The notes below the pieces were generated by a model that was given only the letters and a program-made list of their open reading frames with translations, was not told the DNA's origin and made no database searches. A stretch of DNA of 64,000 nucleotides from contig BCGQ01000004.1 in the NCBI GenBank assembly GCA_001599355.1, positions 255,249 through 319,248 of the forward strand, read 5' to 3'. Positions 9,781-18,585 of this stretch are shown here, one piece after another. The translations under genes and the position numbers were made by a program. The DNA is from Nakazawaea peltata (taxonomy: Eukaryota; Ascomycota; Pichiomycetes; Alaninales; Pachysolenaceae). Position 1 is the stretch's first letter; every line of letters starts with the position of its first letter.

Positions 9781-10956
9781 TCATTTCTTCTTACGTCCCT
9801 TCCTTGAAAGGTTCAACTTCAGACAATCAGGACAGTACCAGGTGCCCTGAGGAGGTTCTTTCAATCCAACACAGTCATAATGGAACCACTCGTATTTACA
9901 GTTAGCATTATCACAGGCAATCATCTCTCCGAACGAGACTTGTCTACAGAAACAGTAGAGTTCGTCTTCTTCTGTAGCTCCTAGAGGGCCTGTTCCACCC
10001 ATGGAGACATCTCCAGCAGATGGGTGTAATGATGACAGCAATACTAAATTTCCTGGCGGAGGAGGAGGATGCTGATGATGCAGGTGGTGATTATTATCGA
10101 GATGAGGAGGAAGAGGTCTCATTTGAAGAGATCCGTCTGATTTCATACCTGGACGTCTGCGGTTAGGAGTATCACTCATTTGATCAAGAGCCAACGAAGA
10201 CGATGACCCCAATGATGGTGCGCCGATTCCAAGATTATATCCCCCATTTGGTGATGTCATATAGTCCATTTCGTCCATAGGAATATCTCCAAGAGGAGGG
10301 GAGCTCTGTTTGCGATGTAGTTTGAGGTTTTGTGGGGGAACCGACAGTCTTGAAGGAGTAGTGAAAGAAGGTGTTGCTGTCCTCGAGTTAGCACTTGATC
10401 CTCCAGCACCAGGCCCCACCAGATTAGCTTTACGTGACTGTTGACGTTTGTGTTTATTGTTAGCGGCGGAGGCAGATCCAGCAGATGCCCCTGCAAATGA
10501 TCCTCCCAGCAGCATACCATTTGAGCCAGAGAGTGATAAACTGTTGGTGAGCTGCAGTAACAGTTCCGAAAGAGATTGTTCTTGCTCCAAAAACTCCAGA
10601 GGCAGCAACAAACCTTCACTTTCTAACTGTTCAATATCAACTTCCAACTTTGTCAAATGCTTAGTCACCAAAAATAAGGCTGTATTTGATAGAAGACATT
10701 TCTCTTCTTGTAACTTATGCAGTTTCTCGAAATCCTCACGGATCTTTGCATACATATGTTGCTCTTTTGGTGACTGTTTCAACGATCCATGTTGCTTTAT
10801 AAACTTATGAATTTGACTATCACGCTGTTGAATCCTTTTCCTGGTCTCATAATACTTCATATCCTTGTCACGGATCTCTGTTAATAAATGTGCCAACTCT
10901 TGAGGAAGGTTGGAGAGATCCTGGGTGTGCTGTTCGAGCACAGATGCCGCGTCCAT
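9781..10956 (-). CDS. YNG2: ING-family PHD-finger subunit of the NuA4 acetyltransferase
   Basis: A 391-aa protein; S. cerevisiae Yng2 is 282 aa. The N-terminal ING helical domain (residues 1-~120, starting [20 protein letters not shown]) scaffolds NuA4. A long Ser/Gly/His/Pro-rich linker follows. The C-terminal PHD finger (C335-C378: CFC...[15 protein letters not shown]...WYCPDC) is the type that reads H3K4me3, and a polybasic SRKGRKKK end follows it. I chose the ATG at 10956 because family homology begins there. The frame stays open ~100 codons further upstream, but that part is a low-complexity, C-rich leader. Confidence 0.92.
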   Translation of the reverse strand: MDAASVLEQHTQDLSNLPQELAHLLTEIRDKDMKYYETRKRIQQRDSQIHKFIKQHGSLKQSPKEQHMYAKIREDFEKLHKLQEEKCLLSNTALFLVTKHLTKLEVDIEQLESEGLLLPLEFLEQEQSLSELLLQLTNSLSLSGSNGMLLGGSFAGASAGSASAANNKHKRQQSRKANLVGPGAGGSSANSRTATPSFTTPSRLSVPPQNLKLHRKQSSPPLGDIPMDEMDYMTSPNGGYNLGIGAPSLGSSSSLALDQMSDTPNRRRPGMKSDGSLQMRPLPPHLDNNHHLHHQHPPPPPGNLVLLSSLHPSAGDVSMGGTGPLGATEEDELYCFCRQVSFGEMIACDNANCKYEWFHYDCVGLKEPPQGTWYCPDCLKLNLSRKGRKKK

Positions 10957-12206
10957 GATGGATTCAGTAATGCTTTGGAGTTGGTGGTTTATTATTAACC
11001 GCCGTTTGTTCTTGAGCTTTGAATTAAAGTGATGATTTTTATTTGTATAAAGTGCACGACTTTTATGAAGGGGGTTTGGAGGGATGAGAAGGGAGGATGG
11101 GGGTGGATAATGAGGGGGGTGAGGGGTGGCGAGTGAGCGAGGGGAATGAGAGGGGGGAATGAGAGAGGATAAGGATAGAAGATAATGAGGGACGGGTGAG
11201 ATACTGGCACCAATCTCAATATATCTGACAATCTGCTCAGACTTGCATATACTAAGCACATGCTCTCTATAGTTAAGGACATACCTAAAGAAATAATAGA
11301 AGAAAGGGGTTATTTATGTGAGGGAAGGGGGGAAATAGGTAGGACTGTCCGAGTGGTAGGGTCTGGCTGGCACGTCTTACTGCTGGGTTCGATTCTTATA
11401 CTGACTCTCATCCTGAAGTCCAATTTCATATCCACCGCTTATCATTATTGTATACACCTATACTGGTTTTAACATTCTACATCGTAGTTCGGTTACCGAC
11501 TCATTTATCCTATTAGTACATCGGCTAAAGGACCACTGAGCCCCTATAATGACACCCGATAAAATTCCCATATTCGGTATGTCTTTCCAATTTCAGCAGT
11601 CGTTTATCACCCCTTGAGCAAATTATCATCTGCTCGCCTGCGCTCCGTGAATGTCCCTTCGCTTTAAAGTGTGCGCATTCCTACCGTACAGCCGGATCAA
11701 TGGCAAAATGTCACAAGTGATGACTTTTTTGCACACTCAAACACAAAGGTACTTACCTCGTTTGCTTGGGGTTCTGCGCCTGTATGATTAAGTTAAACAC
11801 TGCTTTGATTGGCCTACTCCGGGTTTTAGTATGCACAAATTCTGGCACACTACCCATGGATTAATCTCATCCGTGCCAAAAATCTATATATACATTAGAC
11901 GATTGCCATAGCTTAGATTAAATGTAAATTTGTAAACGGTTGACTAGTTTAACATACAAGTATTTTTAGTGAAAATAAGTGGGACCCGCTGATTCATCAC
12001 TGTAACATATCGGTGTATAACTCGTCTGATATTCCAGCTAATAGGCATTCTTTTACTTACGAGCACCTTTGAAATTGCTAGGGTTTGAAAATTTTTACAC
12101 CCCGTATCACATCACTTGACTCTGCGCTTATTATAAAGAGAGAGTTGGTGACTAATATATAACCGAGAGAAGAGTATCATTTATAGAGGTGGAAAGGACA
12201 TTCAGG
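10957..12206. other. 1.25-kb non-coding spacer between YNG2 and YFH7
   Basis: Divergent promoter region. Next to YNG2 (11045-11180) it is very G-rich on the plus strand, so C-rich in the YNG2 sense. A possible Pol III RNA lies at 11341-11730 (separate entry). A TATA-like CTATATATACA occurs at 11883-11893, and TAATATATAACC at about 12151-12162 lies 45-55 bp before the YFH7 ATG. No protein gene is seen. Confidence 0.5.
11341..11730 (+). ncRNA. Possible RNA polymerase III transcript, SRP-RNA-like start
   Basis: Two internal Pol III promoter motifs are visible: an A-box-like GTCCGAGTGGT (11347-11357) and a consensus B-box GGGTTCGATTC (11385-11395), spaced as in a tRNA gene. The flanks do not fold as a tRNA: the T-stem is weak and there is no acceptor match. 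A T6 run, a Pol III stop, lies at 11725-11730. This gives a transcript of about 390 nt, in the size range of yeast SRP RNA (scR1) or leader-containing RNase P RNA. I could not find the conserved SRP helix-8 or RNase P core motifs with confidence, so the identity is open. Confidence 0.3.
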
Positions 12207-12965
12207 ATGAGTAAGATGGAGGCCGTTCACACACAGCTCACATCGCGTGTGTTCAAGTTGTTAAATGAGCTCCCATATAACCAACGCTTAGTGATATCGA
12301 TATCCGGTCCTCCGGGCGCAGGTAAGACTTATACACTGCTGAATTTACAAAAGAAGATTAATAAGATGGCCCATAAGCGTGGATTTGTGGAGTATAATGA
12401 GGACTTATGTGTGGTGATACCTCAAGAACTGTTCAGAGTACGAAGACCAGAGATGGAGAAGTTGATGGCCGAAGATCTGGGGTCTAATGAACAACTGAAT
12501 TATAATCTGATGAAGCAATTTATGATGCTTCGAGATGTGCCAAAATTGTACAATTCCAAGTATTTATTGAACTTATTAAACTTTTTGCATCAGGAGATCC
12601 ACGAATTACAAACTCCTACCATTTATTTAAGCAAAGATGGATCTGCTAGCGACAAGGATTCCTCAGCTGATATGATTAAGATCAGTTCCAGTTGCCGTGT
12701 GGTTATCATCGAGGGCTCTTATGTCCAGTTGAAGGACCCAGTATGGAGTCAGATTGCGCAGACTGTCGAGGAGAGATGGTTTATCCGTGTCAAACCTCAG
12801 ATTGCCAAGAGGCGTCTCCTTACTAAATACATCGAACAAGGAGTAGTTAAAAGTTTACCAGACCTGGTGAAGTTGTGGCTGGATGTGGACTCGATTAAGA
12901 GGGACTACGTGATTACACATACGATGATGCCAGATCTTATTGTTGACTCATTTGATCAAGATTAG
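12207..12965 (+). CDS. YFH7: Uridine-kinase-like P-loop ATPase Yfh7
   Basis: A 252-aa protein of the YFH7/phosphoribulokinase-uridine kinase fold; the S. cerevisiae protein is 353 aa. The Walker A motif GPPGAGKT is at residues 34-41, and a hydrophobic VVIIEGSYVQLKDPVW segment marks the strand that holds the family's substrate/Walker B region. A typical LID-like stretch (RWFIRVKPQIAKRRLLTKYI) follows. The first ATG is 12207. The codons before it in frame start with GTG, which yeast does not normally use. The cellular substrate of Yfh7 is not known. Confidence 0.82.
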   Translation: MSKMEAVHTQLTSRVFKLLNELPYNQRLVISISGPPGAGKTYTLLNLQKKINKMAHKRGFVEYNEDLCVVIPQELFRVRRPEMEKLMAEDLGSNEQLNYNLMKQFMMLRDVPKLYNSKYLLNLLNFLHQEIHELQTPTIYLSKDGSASDKDSSADMIKISSSCRVVIIEGSYVQLKDPVWSQIAQTVEERWFIRVKPQIAKRRLLTKYIEQGVVKSLPDLVKLWLDVDSIKRDYVITHTMMPDLIVDSFDQD

Positions 12966-13187
12966 CGCCACATATTTATTTATTTGCATTTTCAATTCGA
13001 CCTATTTAATTAAATTTAACCCCTTTTTCATTTTCAATTAGAGAAATTTTTTGTATGGATGGACTTCATCTCCCCGTAGGGTCACAGGGGGTGTTTGCGC
13101 AGATAAGAGAGCGACACCCCAATGCGCACCCTGTAAGGTGATGTTAGTGGTAAAAACAGAGCAAAAGGAGAATCATATAGATTAACA
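12966..13187. other. Convergent spacer YFH7/EMC1
   Basis: A 222-bp AT-rich gap between two converging genes, with a GC-rich island (about 13070-13135). Nothing beyond shared 3' ends is seen. Confidence 0.4.
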
Positions 13188-15584
13188 TTATACACTGACC
13201 CATTGTATGGCCATCAGCTTGTTGGTTACGGCACTACGTACCATCCAGATCAGTACTAACAATGCCACAATAGTTCCTATCAATTGTATTCTGCTTCCCA
13301 ACAGCTTTTGTGAATCTGACAAAGCATCAAATCTACCTGAAGGAGACAATTCGATACAGAAAAAGTCACCCCCCTGAGGGCCTCCGTAGGCACATACAAG
13401 AGTAGTACTTTCGAGGGCTGTCTGAGAAGATTTGATGCTCAGTTTACCAGATCTACCAATATGGAAGGGCAACCCGTGAGTGACAGAGTCGTATTTTAAT
13501 ACGGGTTTAGGTAAGATGTCGGACTGTGTTATCACTGGTTTAGGGATTTGAATGATTCCATGGTCTAAAGTAACTGCCACTATCAGCTTTGTAGCTATAT
13601 TGAATTTGGTTTGGGTGACAGTGAGCAGTAAGATACGATGTGGAACTATGAATGAGTTAGAGATGATCGATGGTTCTTTGGAGAGGTTCAATCTCTCGTC
13701 AGGGTTCAACGATTCGTATAAATCAACAACTACCAACTTCTGTTCAAATGTAGGTGTGTAGCCCAAGTAACTGTAGATGATGAAGTTCTCATCGTAGGCA
13801 ATTGAGAATGGGGCCGACTCGTCTATACGGACAAACTCATCTGAGGAGTGATCGATCACCAGAACGACTTCTCCTGTGACTACGCTAAGTAATTGAAGTT
13901 GTAAGGCTCCAGCCTCGGTCAATCTCAGTACAACGAAGAGGTTAGGTACAAGATACTTGTATAATACTTTACGATCTTTTTGGATCAATCCGATACTAGC
14001 CACGTTGTCGTTATTCGGGTCGGGTCTTGAAGCCGAAGCGATGAGCCCAGAGATGTGTTTAGTCCAAGTCTTGGTGATAGAGGAGCCATTCAAAATCAAT
14101 CCCTCTATAGTTCCCGTTGAAAGATCAACATGCAGCAGATAACGAGGTTGTACGTCTTCTTGTGGGTATATAATCATCTTGTAGTCTCCATTGATGAGTT
14201 TCAGGTACAGATAAATATCGTCGACGACTTGGATATCGGAGACTTGGTCGTTCCAGTACTTTGGGTCGTTGTCTACTGTGATCAGGACGAGCTTATCGGA
14301 GTTTGTGAGTCCTAAAATGTGCTCACCACATAATTCCAATTTCTGAGCGTCTTTAAGATCACCTACAGTATGAGTGAGGTGGGTTGTTACGTCTATCATT
14401 CCACCTTCGGATGGACCACCGTAATAGATATCTGGAAGACGACGAGATGGGTCGGCACGAAGAATGAAATCGGATATCTCTGGGAACAGATCAAGACTCC
14501 AGATATGTCCATCAGTACTATATAATTGCCATTGAGTGGTTAATGCGATTGTTTTACCTGAGACCGAAGTATCGAAGAGGATGAAAGAGTCTTCAGAAGA
14601 TACGATTTTATCGATTTCGATTCCTGTCTCGGCATCGATGATAAGCAATTCCTGTGGAGAGACCGTGTCATAAATAAGGCTTCCTTTGATGATTGCAGCT
14701 TCTGAGGTCTTGTCAGGGGATGAGTAGATCAGCTCATCGTCATTCCAATTGTAAAATGTGGGTCCTTGGAAGTAACCCAATGGCGAGATACTCCTGCTTT
14801 TACTAGTTCTCTTGACTACATTACCATCTAATTTCAATTCGTAGATATCGGCTGGTGTATCTATAGCATTACTCGAGTGATGTTTCGACGAGCTTAAAGC
14901 TCTGACAAAGATGGAGTCTTTGGAATCTTCGGCAATGGTGATCTCGATTGTATTTTTCACTGGCCATGAAACAGTTGGCTCCCATGATGAAGTATTGTAG
15001 AGAGAGACCTCATTTTGAGTCAGTACAGCTATCAAGTCCTTGTCCTCCATAGGATATATCAATTGAACCTCTTCCAACGGTGTAGTTGATACAGTGGCAT
15101 TGATTCCAGTGGGAGATTTCTGGAGGGTCAAAATATCGACGAAACTAGTACTCTCTTTTGAGAGGTAAACATGGTTCAATCTTTGGTCATATGTTAATAT
15201 CTTGGTATACGGATGCTCCAATGACTTGACCAAGGCCAAATTGTCGATGTCGTGGACTCTTATTCCCCGCTTGTTGTCAGCTATTATATAATAGTCCAGA
15301 AACAGATAAGTCTGGACATCAGAAGCTGTGGCGGGGTAGGAAGAGCCTTGAATGTGCAGTTTTTTGAGGGTTTGACCACTCTTGAGATCTACCGAGACAA
15401 TGGACTGTAGAAACAGACTGTATGCAACGATTATATTCTTATGAGGCACCATTAATGGATCTGTGAAAGTCTCAGTGGAAAATCCCAATGAGGAGAATGC
15501 GGTACCCAGCTCTTCCTCGGTAATACACATGGCAGCGACTACCAATGTCGCTAGAAGCAACATGAATCTGGATATGAGCAACAT
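13188..15584 (-). CDS. EMC1: ER membrane protein complex subunit 1
   Basis: A 798-aa protein; S. cerevisiae Emc1 is 760 aa. From the ATG at 15584 there is a signal peptide (MLLISRFMLLLATLVVAAMC), a long lumenal beta-propeller-type region, and one C-terminal membrane segment (about residues 760-785, LIGTIVALLVLIWMV) close to the end KLMAIQWVSV, typical for the family. The complex inserts tail-anchored and multipass proteins into the ER membrane. The frame is open for 72 codons upstream (to 15800), but that part has no signal-peptide character and is rejected. MGR1 lies just upstream; the same pair is adjacent in S. cerevisiae (YCL045C-YCL044C). Confidence 0.9.
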   Translation of the reverse strand: MLLISRFMLLLATLVVAAMCITEEELGTAFSSLGFSTETFTDPLMVPHKNIIVAYSLFLQSIVSVDLKSGQTLKKLHIQGSSYPATASDVQTYLFLDYYIIADNKRGIRVHDIDNLALVKSLEHPYTKILTYDQRLNHVYLSKESTSFVDILTLQKSPTGINATVSTTPLEEVQLIYPMEDKDLIAVLTQNEVSLYNTSSWEPTVSWPVKNTIEITIAEDSKDSIFVRALSSSKHHSSNAIDTPADIYELKLDGNVVKRTSKSRSISPLGYFQGPTFYNWNDDELIYSSPDKTSEAAIIKGSLIYDTVSPQELLIIDAETGIEIDKIVSSEDSFILFDTSVSGKTIALTTQWQLYSTDGHIWSLDLFPEISDFILRADPSRRLPDIYYGGPSEGGMIDVTTHLTHTVGDLKDAQKLELCGEHILGLTNSDKLVLITVDNDPKYWNDQVSDIQVVDDIYLYLKLINGDYKMIIYPQEDVQPRYLLHVDLSTGTIEGLILNGSSITKTWTKHISGLIASASRPDPNNDNVASIGLIQKDRKVLYKYLVPNLFVVLRLTEAGALQLQLLSVVTGEVVLVIDHSSDEFVRIDESAPFSIAYDENFIIYSYLGYTPTFEQKLVVVDLYESLNPDERLNLSKEPSIISNSFIVPHRILLLTVTQTKFNIATKLIVAVTLDHGIIQIPKPVITQSDILPKPVLKYDSVTHGLPFHIGRSGKLSIKSSQTALESTTLVCAYGGPQGGDFFCIELSPSGRFDALSDSQKLLGSRIQLIGTIVALLVLIWMVRSAVTNKLMAIQWVSV

Positions 15585-15900
15585 TTGAAGCAATTGGGCT
15601 CTGTTTGGCTCTATACCAATTGGTTGATTCCTGGTTTTGATCTGAATTGACTTCCGCCTGAGCGCGAGCCCATTTTCGCTGGGGAGTCTCTGCCTGAATT
15701 GGGCGGAGCTTGATGGGATAAAAGGTCGTGTAAATAGTACAAATGGAGATGGGATGATGGGAATGATGATGGGAATGGGTCTAATGAATATATCAGGCAT
15801 CTCTCATACTACCAGTCTACTACTATGAATCCTTTTATCTACACATATCACTTTAAATGCACTATTTATCATTATACCCATTTTATCTAGCCTTATATAT
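15585..15900 (-). promoter_or_regulatory. EMC1 upstream region
   Basis: A 316-bp gap between the EMC1 start and the MGR1 stop. It holds the upstream open extension of EMC1, a CATC/ATGG-rich simple stretch (about 15745-15785) and an AT-rich tail. No separate gene is seen. Confidence 0.35.
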
Positions 15901-16779
15901 TTACAGAGTGGAAGTCAGCAGATCTTGGATGGACAGATCCGGTTCTGAAGAGGCTACAAAATTCCATTTTGGTAAGAAATTGATAGACAAGTTGACTTCC
16001 TGCCATAATTCTTGCCAAGGGTCGAGGAATTCGAACCAAACATAATTCAAATCAGCCTCATCTTCTAATTTGACATCGTTTAACTTGAGTGGGGGTTTAG
16101 CAGCCCCAATACCGGTCAGCATACCCCTCAGTTCGCGCAATTGGCGCATTATATCACTACGGAAGTAAATCTCGTTCTGCTCCATCAGCTTGAGCCCCTT
16201 TTCGACGATTTTGTCGCCCTCGAATTTCAAAAGCGTTGTGGTTTGATGATGAGAACGATTTAATAAGAACAGAAGCTCTTTCTGGCTCATATATTCGTAA
16301 TTCTTGGGACCAAACCACCAATTGACTGGTTCTCCCAGTTGTAACAGTTTCAGCCTTTGTCTTTTCAGATCCAGCAGTAAAACAGTATCGTCTCCGTTTA
16401 ATTGGTTGGATAACAGTTGAGCAACGCCACAGAACATCAAATGGCCGGCCATGGCAAACAGTCCAAACCTCAATAAGGTCCTTAAGACTGAAGGGGACTT
16501 TATAGGAGCACCATTTGGTGCTCTTGCCATCCTTTGACGGCGGCCCATCAGCATGCCCATTCTAAATAAAGAGACTCCCATTGTCAGTTCAACCAGAGCC
16601 ATGATGTTACTCAGTTCCAAGTTATCAGGAGCTGGATTGAGCACAAAGAGTACGCTGCTGAGGAATGGACTTGGCCTTCCATAGTAAAATGATGATTTTT
16701 GCCTTTCGAAAGTCGCTGTCGTGACAGTTGGAGTGTCAGAGGGCAAGTCAGTGATTGAAGGGTCTGGATTTTGGGACAT
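15901..16779 (-). CDS. MGR1: i-AAA protease adaptor Mgr1 (mitochondrial inner membrane)
   Basis: A 292-aa divergent, short Mgr1 (S. cerevisiae 417 aa). Shared landmarks in order: an N-terminal FYYGRPSPF...PAPDNLELSN block just before membrane segment 1 (about residues 55-77), a second membrane segment (about 103-125), NWWFGPKNYEYMSQKE in the intermembrane-space part, and a closing DPWQELWQEVNLSINFLPK that matches DPW...ETSLSIKFIP of Mgr1. In yeast Mgr1 and Mgr3 recruit substrates to the Yme1 protease. The identification rests on these short blocks and on adjacency to EMC1, so it is good but not certain. Confidence 0.72.
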   Translation of the reverse strand: MSQNPDPSITDLPSDTPTVTTATFERQKSSFYYGRPSPFLSSVLFVLNPAPDNLELSNIMALVELTMGVSLFRMGMLMGRRQRMARAPNGAPIKSPSVLRTLLRFGLFAMAGHLMFCGVAQLLSNQLNGDDTVLLLDLKRQRLKLLQLGEPVNWWFGPKNYEYMSQKELLFLLNRSHHQTTTLLKFEGDKIVEKGLKLMEQNEIYFRSDIMRQLRELRGMLTGIGAAKPPLKLNDVKLEDEADLNYVWFEFLDPWQELWQEVNLSINFLPKWNFVASSEPDLSIQDLLTSTL

Positions 16780-17074
16780 CGGTGGCGCGAGGTGGTGAAG
16801 TTGAGTGGTGATAAGATAGATGTTGTATGGGAGATTGTATCTCTAAGCTATTATTGTACTGTCTTTGATCCTCGTCTTGATGGTGCCTTACAGTTCGCGA
16901 TGTCACTGGCAGTGTCGTGGCAGTGTATAAATCTGTAAAATTTGCCCTTTTTCATGTCATCAGCCAAGGGCCAGTCAGTTTTTTTCTCCTGAAAATCTGG
17001 AGGGAGAAGATTTACCCCACAAAAGAAGGAGATTCAACAATTGGATTGATCGAGAGATATTGAGGGAATACGGG
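16780..17074. promoter_or_regulatory. Divergent promoter MGR1 / mitochondrial gene
   Basis: A 295-bp shared promoter between two genes for mitochondrial proteins transcribed away from each other. It includes a TGCCCTTTT element (16943-16951), which is also found repeatedly at 33-37 kb. No RNA gene is seen. Confidence 0.35.
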
Positions 17075-18124
17075 ATGAGTTTGATGAATAGGGTAATTAA
17101 GGGTGCTCTGTTTAGTGGTGGATGCAAAAAATCGGTTTTTTTGACTGGTTTTGATGCCATAAGAACCCCCTATCAAAGTGGTCTCACTACAAAATCTCAA
17201 TTTTTGAGATGGAAAAGCTCCAAGAGTGATGTAAAAACGTTGAAAGAGGATGAATTCAAGGTCCCTGAAACTGAAGAGAAGATGTTGGAGACCCTTACTA
17301 TGTTACAACATCGTATTGAGTCAGGAGACAAAAAAGCGACCAAATTATCCACCTCATTTCTTAAGAAATACCCCTTGACAGAATCATTTCTCAAGAAATA
17401 TTGGCTTCAAGTTGGAGCCACAGGCCCAAATCAGGTTCTTGAATCAGTCAAAATCTTCAATGAACAAAATCCAAAGCTGGTGCTCTCAAAAGAGACCTGT
17501 TTGATCCCTTTCCGTCGACTTATCTACGATGGAGAAATGGATCTGGCCATAGATTTCGTAAATGAGACAGTTGCCAGTAAGAAATACGTTGAAAACAGGC
17601 TCCATAAGAGACACCAAGGATTCTTTAAACTGTTTGGTCTCGGAGGTGTCCTGTTAGCTGCCGTAGATCTCGGTTTAAGACAGCTCTTCCTGATCGACCC
17701 TATGCAATTACTGCCCGTATACTGTCTGGTAGTTCTGTACTGTGCCAATGTGACCTTCCTTCTGTCGATGCTGTTCAGTAGCGGGAAACAGGATGGATCA
17801 TCATTGCTCCAGTTTGCTCCAGGAACCTCCCAAAAGCATTGGTACCTGCATCTGGATGAGATTCAGTTCATGGCAAGGGTTTTGGAGTTGGACTTGAAGT
17901 TGAATGAAGGTCAAAATGGGGGTTCAGGTTTCGCTTCTAAGAAATTGGTGGATGATTTGGAGTCTAGAGAGATTGTGTATAATGAGCCGGAGCAAGAGAT
18001 CATGTTGAGACAGTATTGGCTTAGTGGAGGTGATGGATTTGTATGGGTTGAGCCTGAGATTGATCCAGCTGAAACTCAATGGGAGGGTAACCTTGGGAAG
18101 AGATTGTCATTGGGAGGAAACTAG
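17075..18124 (+). CDS. Probable mitochondrial membrane protein, family not recognised
   Basis: A 349-aa protein. The N-terminus MSLMNRVIKGALFSGGCKKSVFL is basic and lacks acids, like a mitochondrial presequence. A charged helical region (about residues 45-165) is followed by two membrane segments (about 188-210 and 213-235) separated by DPMQLLP, and a soluble C-terminal domain with WYLHLDEIQFMARVLELDLKL and QYWLSGGDGFVWVEPEIDPAE. The two close membrane spans with flanking soluble parts suggest an inner-membrane protein. I do not recognise the family. The start is the first ATG (17075); the TTG before it is not used. It shares a promoter with MGR1. Confidence 0.75.
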   Translation: MSLMNRVIKGALFSGGCKKSVFLTGFDAIRTPYQSGLTTKSQFLRWKSSKSDVKTLKEDEFKVPETEEKMLETLTMLQHRIESGDKKATKLSTSFLKKYPLTESFLKKYWLQVGATGPNQVLESVKIFNEQNPKLVLSKETCLIPFRRLIYDGEMDLAIDFVNETVASKKYVENRLHKRHQGFFKLFGLGGVLLAAVDLGLRQLFLIDPMQLLPVYCLVVLYCANVTFLLSMLFSSGKQDGSSLLQFAPGTSQKHWYLHLDEIQFMARVLELDLKLNEGQNGGSGFASKKLVDDLESREIVYNEPEQEIMLRQYWLSGGDGFVWVEPEIDPAETQWEGNLGKRLSLGGN

Positions 18125-18585
18125 CCGTACCCAGAGTCTATCTCTCCATTTATCTCTTCATTTATCTAACCCACTATTTATCTATCTATTTATCTATCTA
18201 TTTATCTATCTATTTATCTATTTATCTATCTATTTATCTATCTACTACAAGAATAAATGATACCTAACTATTACACACACCCGGAGTTTTCATGGTGCTC
18301 CACGACTGCTTCCCACTCCCCGCATGTCCTTCCATCCCGGAATTAATTCCCCAAATGAGCTATTCGGGATCTTCATGAATGATATAAAAAGGGGTCGAAA
18401 TCCGCTTTGAAGGAACAATTTAAGAGTTGAGTCAAGGTACTTCTTTACACCAAATATTAAAATCATTATATTCATATCATCATTAATCGTTAAGTATTAA
18501 GTAATGGGAGAGAGGATGAGGAGGAAAGGAGGAGAGGGTGAGGAGGAGAGGATGAGTGGATGGTGGATGAGTGGCGTCTTTGTTC
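18125..18585. repeat. Convergent spacer with TATC/TATT microsatellite
   Basis: A 461-bp gap. At about 18174-18243 there is a (TATC)n/(TATT)n tract with TTTATCTATCTA units. Downstream is a hydrophobic short frame on the minus strand with no support. No RNA gene is seen. Confidence 0.6.

Noticed and set aside
10957-11259. Upstream extension of YNG2 to 11259
   Set aside because: The extension is low-complexity Pro/Ser/His sequence from a C-rich leader; ING homology begins at 10956.
11749-11760. GGTACTTACCTC, similar to the U1 snRNA 5' end
   Set aside because: A 9-10 nt match is expected by chance about this often. The U1 loop motifs for the 70K protein are not seen, and the Sm-like run at 11962 is weak.
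15585-15800. Upstream extension of EMC1 to an ATG at 15800
   Set aside because: It would bury the signal peptide 70 residues inside the protein; family homology starts at 15584.
18174-18243. Coding potential of the TATC/TATT tract
   Set aside because: The repeated LFIYLFIY-like reading is only a microsatellite translation.
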